Shown here piece by piece: positions 8,340-16,355 of a stretch of DNA of 27,559 nucleotides. The stretch spans positions 1-27,559 of the forward strand of contig CAZVED010000012.1 in the NCBI GenBank assembly GCA_964626205.1, read 5' to 3'. A program made the position numbers and the translations under genes. The notes under the pieces are model-generated. The model did no database searches, was not told the DNA's origin, and saw nothing but the letters and a program-made list of their open reading frames with translations. Numbering within the stretch: the stretch's first letter is position 1; each line of letters begins with the position of its first letter. This stretch comes from CAZVED01 sp964626205. Lineage in GTDB: Bacteria; Patescibacteriota; Patescibacteriia; SG8-24.

Positions 8340-8367
8340 GCCCCTACCATGGTGTACAAGTCCCCCC

Positions 8368-8396
8368 TTGTCTCATTTGCCGTTCCGTTCGATAAT
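8368..8396 (+). promoter_or_regulatory. Promoter of LCP-family gene
   Basis: TTGTCT (8368-8373), a 17-bp spacer and GATAAT (8391-8396). The predicted transcription start is only about 10 nt ahead of the ATG at 8414, and no Shine-Dalgarno sequence is present. Confidence 0.6.
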
Positions 8397-8413
8397 GAGA
8401 CGGTCATTGTCCT

Positions 8414-9844
8414 ATGCCAGTCCTCAAAGGAGACCTGCTCTCCGGTAAAAAACGGATGATCCTCCCGACTTCCCCCGCCGGACGACCTCAGGCCTCATTT
8501 TTTTATTCCCCCATCCTCTTCCTCATCGTTTTCGTCGCCTCGTTCGCGTTCGGACGCATCTCACTGTCGGAAACTGCGACGCATGCTTTCGAAAGCCTAC
8601 AGGAGATTCCTATTATCGGCGGTGGCGTGCACCACCTCATCCGCAGTCCGGACCGAAAACTCGACGGCGAATCGGACAATCAAATCAACGTCCTGCTCAT
8701 GGGCATGGGCGGTGAAGGCCACGACGGTCCGTACCTGACGGACACGATGATTCTTGCGAGCATTCGCCCGTCGGAGAACAAAGTCGCATTGCTCTCCATC
8801 CCGCGCGATCTGCTCGTTCCCGTTGAGAACCAGGGGTGGCGCAAGATCAACTCCGTAAACGCGTTCGGCGAAGTCGCTTCACGCGGACGCGGCGGCGAAC
8901 TCGCGCGCGAAACCGTCGAATCATTGCTCGGTGTCGATATCCCCTACTACGTCCGCATCGACTTCAATGGGTTCACGCAAGTCGTGGATGGCGTTGGTGG
9001 TGTCGATGTCTATGTAGAGCGCACGTTCACGGACCGCACGTATCCGACCGACGACTACCTCACGCAAACCGTCTCGTTCGAACAAGGATGGCAGCACATG
9101 GACGGCGCAACAGCACTCATCTATTCACGCTCGCGCCACGGCAACAATGGCGAAGGATCCGATTTTGCGCGCGCGAAACGGCAGCAGAACGTCATCATGA
9201 TGCTCAAGGACAAGCTGCTCTCCGTCCGCACCTATCGCAACCCGGCGACCATCAGCAACACGCTCGCAGCGCTCCAAGCGAACGTGACGACGAACCTCTC
9301 TGTCGGCGAACTCCTCCGTTTCGCACGCATGGCGCAACAGATGGAAGATATCGCACTGACGCACAAAGTCATCGACCTCCGTCCCTGCTCCCCGCTCGTG
9401 GAGGCGAACGTGAACGGCGCGTACGTGCTTCTGCCGCGCAACAACGACTGGACGTTGCTTCGCGACGTCGTAAGTGGCCTTTTTGAAGCGGATGAAGCCG
9501 CGCCAAGCGCCGCTGCAGTTGTGCCGCCAAAACCGGAAGCCACACTGGAAGCCGCCGCCAATATCGAGGTACGCAACGGATCTGGTAAATCCGGCATGGC
9601 ACGTGAAGTCGCAGCACAGCTCAAGACCGCGGGACTCGAGGTGCTCAAGATCGGCAATGCCGACTCCTTCGACTACACCACAACGACCATCTACGACCTC
9701 TCGAAAGGAGCGAAGCCAGCCTCTCTTGCAAGCCTGCGACGCACGCTGCCAGATGCCGCTGTCGCAAAGACCGTTCCAGCGAACGTCGCCTCCGGAGTCC
9801 CAGCGAACGTCGATTTCGTGCTTATTATCGGACAGGACGAGTGA
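8414..9844 (+). CDS. LytR-CpsA-Psr (LCP) family envelope ligase with LytR_C domain
   Basis: A 476-residue LCP protein; the family transfers lipid-linked glycopolymers to peptidoglycan outside the membrane. Seen: one N-terminal membrane helix (about 29-47); an LCP core (about 90-265) with LTDTMILASI (D110), LLSIPRDLLV (R131-D132), KINSVNAFG, DFNGFTQVVDGVGGVDVYVE-type segments, and YSRSRHGNNGEGSDFARAKR at its end; an Ala/Pro linker (about 350-380); and a C-terminal LytR_C-type domain (about 383-475, starting NIEVRNGSGKSGMA). The conserved Arg and Asp residues that bind polyprenyl pyrophosphate are present. It opens a plus-strand set with der and pth, each of which probably also has local initiation. 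The substrate polymer cannot be told from sequence. Confidence 0.93.
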   Translation: MPVLKGDLLSGKKRMILPTSPAGRPQASFFYSPILFLIVFVASFAFGRISLSETATHAFESLQEIPIIGGGVHHLIRSPDRKLDGESDNQINVLLMGMGGEGHDGPYLTDTMILASIRPSENKVALLSIPRDLLVPVENQGWRKINSVNAFGEVASRGRGGELARETVESLLGVDIPYYVRIDFNGFTQVVDGVGGVDVYVERTFTDRTYPTDDYLTQTVSFEQGWQHMDGATALIYSRSRHGNNGEGSDFARAKRQQNVIMMLKDKLLSVRTYRNPATISNTLAALQANVTTNLSVGELLRFARMAQQMEDIALTHKVIDLRPCSPLVEANVNGAYVLLPRNNDWTLLRDVVSGLFEADEAAPSAAAVVPPKPEATLEAAANIEVRNGSGKSGMAREVAAQLKTAGLEVLKIGNADSFDYTTTTIYDLSKGAKPASLASLRRTLPDAAVAKTVPANVASGVPANVDFVLIIGQDE

Positions 9845-9879
9845 CGGGGTGATAAGGTCGGAAGCGCCACTTCCAGCCC

Positions 9880-9908
9880 TTGCCAAATATGCTTGGCCAG
9901 GGTAGACT
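9880..9908 (+). promoter_or_regulatory. Promoter of der
   Basis: TTGCCA (9880-9885), a 17-bp spacer and TAGACT (9903-9908). The predicted start near 9915 lies about 12 nt before the ATG at 9928. It supports that start codon over the in-frame ATG at 9880, which would lie inside the promoter. Confidence 0.6.
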
Positions 9909-9927
9909 CCCCTGTCACACTACACCT

Positions 9928-11295
9928 ATGGATGCACGGCACAGCTCAACACCTATCGTCGCCATCGTCGGGCGCACCAACGTGGGAAAATCCACGCTGT
10001 TCAACAAGCTCCTCGGCAAGAAGGCTGCCATCACTTCGGCAACCGAAGGAACGACCCAGGACGTGAAATTCGGCCTCTGCGAATGGCAGGGCGCCACGTT
10101 TACGCTCATCGACACCGCCGGTCTCGACATGTCCGCGGACGAAGCGACTGAAGCCGTGCTGCGCAAGCAGGTCACCAAGGCGATGAAAACTGCCGACGTG
10201 ATCATTTTCCTGACCGATGCGCTCGCCGGTATCATGCCGCAAGACGTCGGTATGGCGAAGCATCTGCGGAACAACAAGGCGCAAGTCGTCTTTGCCGCGA
10301 ACAAGGCAGACAACCCGGGTAAGCGTCGTCAGGCGGAAGGTGGAGACTGGGCAAAGCTCGGCTTCGGTATGCCGATCGCCATTTCGGCATCGAACGGTTC
10401 CGGCGTGGGCGACATGCTCGACGCCGTCGTGGAAAAGCTCACCGAGCTCGGCAAGACCTCGGAAGAACTTCCGGAGATCGACGTGCGTGTCACGGTCATC
10501 GGCCGTCCGAACGTCGGTAAGTCATCGCTCCTCAACTCGCTCGCCGGCGAAGACCGCGTCATCGTCTCCGATGTCCCAGGTACCACCAAGGAACCGCAGG
10601 ACACGCTTGTCACGTACGACCATCCAGAGAAGGGCAAGAAGCACATCCTCATCATCGACACCGTCGGCATGCGCAAGAAGGCCAAGGTCGAACACGGCAT
10701 CGAGTCGCTCGGAGTACACTTGAGCGTCGAAGAACTCCGCCGCGCAGACGTGGCATTCCTCGTCATCGACGCCAAGGAAGGTATCGGCGCACAAGAGAAG
10801 AAGCTCGCTGGCCTCATCGACGGCAAAAACATCGGTGTCGCATTCATCGTCAACAAGTGGGACCTCGTGCGCTCCGATGCAGAAGGCGGCTCCGCAGACG
10901 ACTACCGCACGTATCTCGCAAAGCAGCTCCCCTCTTTCCCATGGGCGCCTGTCGTCTTCCTTTCTGCACTCACCGGACGCCACGTGGACCGCGTCCTCGA
11001 CCTCGCGCTCCGCATCGCCGAGGAACGCAAGCGCGTCATCCCGCAGGAGGAGCTCGACGCGTTCTTCGACAAGATGAAGAAACAGCACGGCCTCCTCATC
11101 CAGAAGGGCGAGAACAAACCGAAGGTATACGGCATCACGCAGACCAACACCGAACCGCCGGAGTTTACCCTCGTCACCCGCAAGAAGGACGTCATCCACG
11201 CCAACTTCCTCCGTTTCATCCAGAACCGCATGCGCGAAGAGTTCGGTTTCGAAGGCGTCCCTATCAAGGTTGTTATCCGCGATCTTACGAAGTAA
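9928..11295 (+). CDS. der: Ribosome-assembly GTPase Der (EngA)
   Basis: A 455-residue double GTPase needed for 50S subunit maturation. First G domain: GRTNVGKST (15-23), DTAG (62-65), NKAD (125-128). Second G domain: GRPNVGKSS (192-200), DTVG (244-247), NKWD (309-312). A KH-like C-terminal domain follows (about 360-455, ending in VPIKVVIRDL). The second G3 motif reads DTVG rather than the usual DTAG. The ATG at 9928 was chosen because homology begins ten residues later and a promoter occupies 9880-9908. No Shine-Dalgarno sequence is seen. pth follows 43 bp downstream. Confidence 0.97.
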   Translation: MDARHSSTPIVAIVGRTNVGKSTLFNKLLGKKAAITSATEGTTQDVKFGLCEWQGATFTLIDTAGLDMSADEATEAVLRKQVTKAMKTADVIIFLTDALAGIMPQDVGMAKHLRNNKAQVVFAANKADNPGKRRQAEGGDWAKLGFGMPIAISASNGSGVGDMLDAVVEKLTELGKTSEELPEIDVRVTVIGRPNVGKSSLLNSLAGEDRVIVSDVPGTTKEPQDTLVTYDHPEKGKKHILIIDTVGMRKKAKVEHGIESLGVHLSVEELRRADVAFLVIDAKEGIGAQEKKLAGLIDGKNIGVAFIVNKWDLVRSDAEGGSADDYRTYLAKQLPSFPWAPVVFLSALTGRHVDRVLDLALRIAEERKRVIPQEELDAFFDKMKKQHGLLIQKGENKPKVYGITQTNTEPPEFTLVTRKKDVIHANFLRFIQNRMREEFGFEGVPIKVVIRDLTK

Positions 11296-11338
11296 TAGCG
11301 CTTCAGCTCTCTTTCCGGTTCATGCTAAGCTATCGGAC

Positions 11339-11923
11339 ATGAAACTCGTCGTCGGACTCGGCAACCCAGGCCCACGCTACGCGAACACGCGCCACAACAT
11401 CGGCGCGCGTGTAGTCTCGATGCTGCACCAAGCACACGTCATGGACTTCGGTCCATGGAAGCAGCTCTTCAAGGCTGAAGTCGCAGAAGGGCGCATTGGC
11501 AACGAAAAGGTCGCACTCCTGTTCCCGCAGACGTACATGAACAACTCCGGCGAAGCGGTCATCGAAGCGGTGAACTTCTGGAAACTTTCACCTGCAGACG
11601 TCATCGTGGTGCTCGACGACCTCGCGCTGCCATTGGGGCGCATCCGCATCCGCCGCGAAGGAGGGTCTGGTGGGCAGAACGGCCTCAAGGATGTCATTGC
11701 GCGCCTTTCGACCGAAGCCATCCCCCGCGTACGCGTGGGCATCGGCAGCTCCTACACGGAAGGCGTTCCCGCTGAGGATTCGGTGCTGCAGCGGTTCGCC
11801 AAAGAAGAACTCGCAACGGCAGAGAGCGCGATCACCGCGGCGCGCGACGCGGTCATCATGGCAATCACCGACGGGCTGGATGCGGCGATGAACAAATACA
11901 ATACGGGCGAGGAGACGAAATGA
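11339..11923 (+). CDS. pth: Peptidyl-tRNA hydrolase
   Basis: This 194-residue enzyme recycles peptidyl-tRNA released from stalled ribosomes. It starts MKLVVGLGNPGPRYANTRHN and contains the catalytic residues in the expected places: N9, H19, N68 (PQTYMNNSG), D93 (VVLDDLALPLG) and N114 (GGSGGQNGLKDVI). Length is typical of the bacterial family. The ATG at 11339 was chosen because the family motif starts at residue 3; an upstream in-frame ATG at 11270 would overlap der. It ends in a strong terminator. No clear promoter or Shine-Dalgarno sequence was seen between der and pth, so read-through from der is likely. Confidence 0.97.
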   Translation: MKLVVGLGNPGPRYANTRHNIGARVVSMLHQAHVMDFGPWKQLFKAEVAEGRIGNEKVALLFPQTYMNNSGEAVIEAVNFWKLSPADVIVVLDDLALPLGRIRIRREGGSGGQNGLKDVIARLSTEAIPRVRVGIGSSYTEGVPAEDSVLQRFAKEELATAESAITAARDAVIMAITDGLDAAMNKYNTGEETK

Positions 11924-11949
11924 AAGCAGCGCTCATCGGCGCTGCTTTT
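11923..11949 (+). terminator. Rho-independent terminator after pth
   Basis: Stem GCAGCGC/GCGCTGC (11926-11932 and 11939-11945), extended by AAA/TTT, loop TCATCG, then TTTT. It overlaps the last base of the pth stop codon. Confidence 0.9.
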
Positions 11950-11981
11950 GTAATTCCGTCATGAGAACCATACCTACCCTG

Positions 11982-12026
11982 TGTCATTGCGAGTGGGGTT
12001 GTACTCAACACCCGAAGCAATCCCGT
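11982..12026 (+). repeat. Palindromic intergenic repeat, copy 1 (variant)
   Basis: 45-bp unit beginning TGTCATTGCGAG and ending GAAGCAATCCCGT. The outer arms ATTGC/GCAAT and an inner stem GTTG-TACT-CAAC can fold. Relative to copy 2 the inner stem differs on both arms and keeps pairing, and there is one extra A bulge. Confidence 0.85.
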
Positions 12027-12034
12027 CCAACATG

Positions 12035-12077
12035 TGTCATTGCGAGTGGGTCGTACTCGACCCCGAAGCAATCCCGT
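12035..12077 (+). repeat. Palindromic intergenic repeat, copy 2
   Basis: 43-bp unit with the same ends as copy 1 and inner hairpin GGGTCG-TACT-CGACCC. It is in direct orientation to copy 1, 8 bp further on, and is the exact reverse complement of copy 3 at 12914-12956. Confidence 0.9.
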
Positions 12078-12093
12078 CCTTCAAAACGAAATG

Positions 12094-12162
12094 GCGGGCA
12101 TCTCGGGGTACTACTTTTTGTCGAGCCATAGTCTCGCCAAAAAGTGTACCCGTCGTGCCCGC
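12094..12162. other. Long imperfect inverted repeat (hairpin) of unknown role
   Basis: Four nested paired blocks: GCGGGCA/TGCCCGC (12094-12100 with 12156-12162), GGGTAC/GTACCC (12106-12111 with 12146-12151), ACTTTTTG/CAAAAAGT (12113-12120 with 12138-12145) and CGAG/CTCG at the tip. It lies between repeat copy 2 and the 3' end of the UDG-like gene. On the minus strand there is no clean T-run after the stem, so it is not a typical terminator. It could be a remnant of a small mobile element or a structured RNA. Confidence 0.7.
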
Positions 12163-12187
12163 GACCTTGGATTGAAGACGTGTGCCC

Positions 12188-12886
12188 TTAAAGCCTAGAA
12201 ACTTCTTGTTCAAATAATCTACGAATCTCGTCCCAGTCCGAATTGCTCACACGTGCACCAGAAGGATGGATGGTTGCGAAAACATCATGACCAAAACATT
12301 CAGCCTTTATCACCATGCGGCGCTTACCTTTTTTCTTCAAATTTTTTCCCTCAACACAACCAAAAACGGACTTCATGCGATCCCATGTCCCCATGCCCAA
12401 GACCAAAATCATTTGCGGTTTCAACACTTGAATGACCTCCATCACCTTCAAAAAAGAAAAGTTCTCCATTTCTCTCCTTATCTGCTTAGGTAAACCCTTT
12501 TTCCACTTCGCTACTTTTGGTGCCCTAAAAAATACCAGGTTAAGAGCCACGCTTTTCTCAAGCAGTTTCATTCCCTCATCAGGGAAAAGATGTTTCTGTA
12601 ATTTTTTTGCCATTGGATACCCATCTACTACGTACGCGTTCTTTTCTGGCAATCGTTCAAAACGATCCTTCTTTCCTTTTTTAAAATGCCCCTCATCACC
12701 ACCGGGCTGATAACCAATAATCATCAGCTTCGGGCGAGCAGTGACGGGTGAATAAAATACTTCAAGCCCAGGCTTCCAAGAAGAATATTTATTTTTGTAT
12801 TCTGAATAAATTTCCTTAGTGAGGTTCTCAGCCCACGCATTAAAGGCGTCCATAAATCGATGAGAATAAAACCTCTGATGCTTCAA
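12188..12886 (-). CDS. Uracil-DNA glycosylase-like (UDG superfamily) protein
   Basis: A 232-residue protein with UDG-superfamily features in order: LMIIGYQPGGDEGHF (54-68, motif 1 type), LNLVFFRAP (115-123), PQMILVLGMG (157-166) and FATIHPSGARVSN (203-215, the HPSG active-site-type motif). Known members excise uracil or related bases from DNA; motif 1 here departs from the classic families, so the substrate is uncertain. The start used is TTG at 12886; an ATG at 12853 is the alternative. Composition is visibly AT-richer than everything around it and very Lys-rich, and identical inverted 43-bp repeats lie on both sides. Both points suggest acquisition by transfer. No Shine-Dalgarno sequence and only a weak TATATA near the start. 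It stands alone on the minus strand between plus-strand genes. Confidence 0.75.
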   Translation of the reverse strand: MKHQRFYSHRFMDAFNAWAENLTKEIYSEYKNKYSSWKPGLEVFYSPVTARPKLMIIGYQPGGDEGHFKKGKKDRFERLPEKNAYVVDGYPMAKKLQKHLFPDEGMKLLEKSVALNLVFFRAPKVAKWKKGLPKQIRREMENFSFLKVMEVIQVLKPQMILVLGMGTWDRMKSVFGCVEGKNLKKKGKRRMVIKAECFGHDVFATIHPSGARVSNSDWDEIRRLFEQEVSRL

Positions 12887-12913
12887 CTATATAACAAAAT
12901 GCTTTCTTAAGGT

Positions 12914-12956
12914 ACGGGATTGCTTCGGGGTCGAGTACGACCCACTCGCAATGACA
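12914..12956 (-). repeat. Palindromic intergenic repeat, copy 3 (inverted)
   Basis: Exact 43-bp reverse complement of copy 2 (12035-12077), on the other side of the UDG-like gene. The remaining bases of 12887-13007 hold only the dprA promoter. Confidence 0.9.
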
Positions 12957-12969
12957 CAAACTTAAGCAT

Positions 12970-12998
12970 TTGACATCCCACCCAGCCCCAAGTAGCTT
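12970..12998 (+). promoter_or_regulatory. Promoter of dprA
   Basis: Consensus TTGACA (12970-12975), a 17-bp spacer and TAGCTT (12993-12998, a weak -10). The predicted start is about 3 nt before the ATG at 13008, so the message would be almost leaderless. Confidence 0.5.
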
Positions 12999-13007
12999 CC
13001 CGCCCGT

Positions 13008-13895
13008 ATGCAAAACGACATCCTCATTTTGACCCGCGACGACGACAGGTTCCCTTCTGCCCTCCGTCGCCTGGCCGACTGCCCCGACCGCCTTTACTGC
13101 CGCGGTGACGTCGCCCTGCTCTCCCCTGCGTATATCCGCTTTGCCGTCGTGGGCACGCGCGCCATCACGGGGTACGGCTCCTCCGTCACGAAGGTGCTCG
13201 TACCACGGCTTGCGACTCCGGCAACGATCGTCGTGAGCGGGCTTGCTCTGGGCGTGGACGCTGCTGCTCACGAAGCATCGCTCGCTGCCGGCATTCCCAC
13301 CATCGCCGTCTTGGGCGCCGGGATCGATCGTGACAGCGTGTATCCGCGCAAGAATCTCCGCCTCTCTGAGCGCATCCTTGCCGATGACGGACTCCTTGTG
13401 AGCGAGTACCCACCCGGCACCGAGCCGCGTCCGTACCATTTCCCCGAACGCAACCGCATCATCGCTGCGCTATCGAAAGCCGTCATTGTCATCGAAGCCG
13501 CTGCACGCTCCGGCACGAGCATCACCGCGAAGATGGCTTTGGATGCCGGGCGTGACGTCTTCGCAGTACCCGGCGACCTGTTCCGTCCGATGTCCGTGGG
13601 GACCAATACGCTCATCGCTGCCGGTGCCATCCCCGTCTGCACACCAGACGACATCCTCGCCTACTACGGCCTTACGCGCACAGATGACGATCGCCCGCGC
13701 ATCGACCTTTCTCCCATGCAGACGTCGCTCCTCGACGCTCTCCGCGATGGCATAGTGACCGCCGATGATCTCTGCATCCGCACAGGAGAACCTGCGCAGA
13801 AAATCATGGCCGAACTCACCACGCTGGAGCTTGCCGGCGAGATCATCCGCGACGGCGAGCGCTACTTGAGAATTGACAGTCCGGAACGAGGATGA
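13008..13895 (+). CDS. dprA: DNA-processing protein DprA (Smf)
   Basis: A 295-residue protein. DprA binds incoming single-stranded DNA during natural transformation and loads RecA. Seen: the extended Rossmann fold with FAVVGTRAITGYG (45-57), VVSGLALGVDAAAHE (75-89), PERNRIIAALS (146-156) and SGTSITAKMALDAGRDVFAVPG (from 168), then a C-terminal winged-helix domain (about 230-290). It lacks a long N-terminal SAM-like domain, which is common in shorter members. Together with envelope genes in the window it hints at competence, but no com genes are in view. topA follows after 72 bp. Confidence 0.95.
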   Translation: MQNDILILTRDDDRFPSALRRLADCPDRLYCRGDVALLSPAYIRFAVVGTRAITGYGSSVTKVLVPRLATPATIVVSGLALGVDAAAHEASLAAGIPTIAVLGAGIDRDSVYPRKNLRLSERILADDGLLVSEYPPGTEPRPYHFPERNRIIAALSKAVIVIEAAARSGTSITAKMALDAGRDVFAVPGDLFRPMSVGTNTLIAAGAIPVCTPDDILAYYGLTRTDDDRPRIDLSPMQTSLLDALRDGIVTADDLCIRTGEPAQKIMAELTTLELAGEIIRDGERYLRIDSPERG

Positions 13896-13967
13896 TATCC
13901 ATTCTGGACTATCCAGCGGACGGGCTCTCCATATATACTATGGAGCAACCACGCATCACCACGGACT

Positions 13968-16286
13968 ATGGCAAAGAAATCAGAAAAACGACTCATCATC
14001 GTCGAGTCGCCAACGAAGGCGAAGACTATCACGAGATTCCTTGGTAAGGGCTACAAGGTCCTCTCCTCGTTCGGGCACATCCGCGACCTTCCGAAGAAAG
14101 AACTCGGCGTGGACATCGAGCACGACTTCGAGCCGAAGTACGTCATTCCGCTGAAATCCAAGAAGGTCGCCGCGGACCTCAAGAAAGCCGCTACTTGGGC
14201 CGACGAAGTCTACTTCGCTTCCGATCATGACCGCGAAGGAGAGGCTATCGCCTGGCACCTTTCGGAGATTTTGAAGCTCGATCCGAAAAAGACCAAACGC
14301 ATCTCATTCCACGAAATTACCGAGGAAGCCATCACGGATGCCATCGCGCATCCGCACGACATCGACATGCAGCAAGTGGACGCGCAACAGGCTCGCCGCG
14401 TGCTCGACCGCCTTGTCGGCTACAAGCTCTCCCCGTTCCTCTGGAAGAAGGTCGCGCGCGGCCTTTCCGCCGGACGCGTGCAGTCCGTCATCGTGCGCAT
14501 CCTCGTGGAGCGCGAGCGCGAGATTCAGGCGTTCGTCGCGCAGGAGTACTGGTCCGTAGAGGCACAGCTTTCACGCGGCACGGATACTTTCACCGCGAAG
14601 CTCAACAAGAAGGACGGCGAGACCGTCGATAAATTCGCGCTCGCCACGCAGGCCGCTGCCGACGAGGTCCTTTCAACGGTAAAAGACGCCGCTTGGAAGG
14701 TTTCCTCCGTTGAGCGAAAGTCGCAGAAACGCTCCCCGCTCGCGCCGTTCACCACGTCCACGCTGCAGCAGGACGCCAACAACAAGCTCGGCTTCTCCGC
14801 GAAGCAGACCATGATGCTTGCGCAGCAGCTCTACGAAGGCGTCGAGCTCGGCGGCGACGGCCCGACCGGTCTCATCACCTACATGCGTACCGACTCCGTG
14901 ACGCTGTCGGAGAAGTTCGTCGCGGAAGCACGCGAATGGATCACGACGACATTCGGCAAGGATGCGCTCCCCGAGGAGCTCCGCAAGTACAAGACCAAAG
15001 CCAAGCGCGCGCAGGAAGCGATCGAAGCCATCCGCCCGACGAGCGCGCTGCGCCATCCGGACGAGATCGCCTCGCACCTCGACTCCCGCCAGTTCCGCCT
15101 GTACGACCTCATCTGGCGCCGCGCCATCGCGTCGCAGATGTCCGACGCGGAGATGGAGATGTCTGCCGTGAACGCCGACGCCATCCCTACGAAAACCGGC
15201 TCCCCCATCTATACCTTCCGCACGAGCGGTTCCATCATCCGCAAGAAGGGCTTCCTCGAGGTGTACAGCACCGATACCAAGGAGACGATCCTTCCAGTGC
15301 TCGACGAAGGCGAGAAGCTCACGGCCACTGGCATCGAGCCGAAGCAGCACTTCACCGATCCGCCACCACGCTACACGGAAGCCGCGCTCGTGAAGACGCT
15401 TGAAGAGAATGGCATCGGCCGCCCATCCACCTACGCCCCGACCATCTCCACGGTCGTGGACCGCGGCTACGTCGAAAAGGACGGTCGTAAACTCAAACCG
15501 ACCGAACTCGCCGTCCTCGTGAACGACCTCCTCGTGGAGCACTTCCCCGACGTCGTGGACTACGAGTTCACCGCGCGCATGGAAGACTCACTCGACGCGG
15601 TCGCGCACGGTGAGACCAAGTGGGTCCCGGTCATCCGCGACTTCTACGGTCCATTCGCGGAGAATCTCGAGAAGAAAGACAAGGAGATCTCCAAGAAAGA
15701 CCTCACAGAGACCGAAACGGACGAGAAGTGCGAGAAGTGCGGCAAGCCGATGATCATCAAGTTCGGCCGCTTCGGCAAGTTCATGGCCTGCACCGGCTTC
15801 CCGGAATGTCGCACGACCAAGAATCTCGGCGGCACCAAGGAAGACGAAGAGGCCCAGCTCCAAGCGAGCACCGAGAAGTGTCCCGAGTGTCAGGCGCCCA
15901 TGATGATCAAGCGGAGCAAGTTCGGCGAGTTCCTCAGCTGCTCCCGCTACCCAGACTGCAAGACCACGCGCCCGCTCATGAAGCGCACTGGCGTGAAGTG
16001 CAACAAATGCGCTGAGGGCGACATTATCGAGAAGAAGACGCGCCGTGGCAAAATCTTCTACGCCTGCTCGCGCTACCCGGACTGCGAGAACGCGCTCTGG
16101 TCCAAGCCGACCGGTGAAATCTGCCCTAAGTGCAAGTCGCTCGTCGTGTTCGCCAAGAACGATACGGCGCGCTGCTCCAACAAGGAGTGCGACTACGAGA
16201 CCGACCTCGAGGCTACCGGAGCCCCAGGAGGCGACCCGAACGCCGGCGAAGTCGAACCGGACGAGACAGCCCCAGACGCGGAATGA
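13968..16286 (+). CDS. topA: DNA topoisomerase I (type IA) with four C-terminal zinc ribbons
   Basis: A 772-residue enzyme that relaxes negative supercoils. Seen: the Toprim start LIIVESPTKAKTI (about 9-21), the metal-binding D86-H-D88 in ASDHDREGEAIAWH, the RVQS strand of the core, and the catalytic Tyr305 in GLITYMRTDS. The C-terminus carries four Cys4 zinc-ribbon units starting near residue 588 (CEKCGKPM, CPECQAPM, CNKCAEGD, CPKCKSLV), the first three with the CxxC...C-x5-C pattern typical of TopA tails, then an acidic end. A TATACT element at 13934-13939 could be a local -10, but no good -35 was found. It ends in a strong terminator. Confidence 0.98.
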   Translation: MAKKSEKRLIIVESPTKAKTITRFLGKGYKVLSSFGHIRDLPKKELGVDIEHDFEPKYVIPLKSKKVAADLKKAATWADEVYFASDHDREGEAIAWHLSEILKLDPKKTKRISFHEITEEAITDAIAHPHDIDMQQVDAQQARRVLDRLVGYKLSPFLWKKVARGLSAGRVQSVIVRILVEREREIQAFVAQEYWSVEAQLSRGTDTFTAKLNKKDGETVDKFALATQAAADEVLSTVKDAAWKVSSVERKSQKRSPLAPFTTSTLQQDANNKLGFSAKQTMMLAQQLYEGVELGGDGPTGLITYMRTDSVTLSEKFVAEAREWITTTFGKDALPEELRKYKTKAKRAQEAIEAIRPTSALRHPDEIASHLDSRQFRLYDLIWRRAIASQMSDAEMEMSAVNADAIPTKTGSPIYTFRTSGSIIRKKGFLEVYSTDTKETILPVLDEGEKLTATGIEPKQHFTDPPPRYTEAALVKTLEENGIGRPSTYAPTISTVVDRGYVEKDGRKLKPTELAVLVNDLLVEHFPDVVDYEFTARMEDSLDAVAHGETKWVPVIRDFYGPFAENLEKKDKEISKKDLTETETDEKCEKCGKPMIIKFGRFGKFMACTGFPECRTTKNLGGTKEDEEAQLQASTEKCPECQAPMMIKRSKFGEFLSCSRYPDCKTTRPLMKRTGVKCNKCAEGDIIEKKTRRGKIFYACSRYPDCENALWSKPTGEICPKCKSLVVFAKNDTARCSNKECDYETDLEATGAPGGDPNAGEVEPDETAPDAE

Positions 16287-16292
16287 CGAAAC

Positions 16293-16324
16293 GCAAAAAG
16301 CCCCTGACGTTGGGGGCTTTTTGC
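16293..16324 (+). terminator. Rho-independent terminator after topA
   Basis: Perfect 12-bp stem GCAAAAAGCCCC/GGGGCTTTTTGC (16293-16304 and 16313-16324) with an 8-nt loop; the T-run is part of the stem. Confidence 0.92.
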
Positions 16325-16348
16325 ATCCTTCTTAGGGAGGTGTACACT
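16321..16348 (+). promoter_or_regulatory. Possible promoter of the RelA/SpoT gene
   Basis: TTGCAT (16321-16326), a 16-bp spacer and TACACT (16343-16348). The predicted start is at the ATG itself. The -35 overlaps the topA terminator. An alternative reading is translation from AGGGAGGTG (16334-16342), an SD-like block 13 nt before the ATG, on a longer transcript. Confidence 0.4.
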
Positions 16349-16355
16349 GGATTCC

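Noticed and set aside
11982..12077. Two direct repeats as a minimal CRISPR array
   Set aside because: Only two units, 8 bp apart, internally palindromic and also present inverted at 12914; no spacers and no cas genes.
12977..13439. Minus-strand reading frames opposite dprA
   Set aside because: Shadows of dprA; the plus-strand frame has full DprA motifs.
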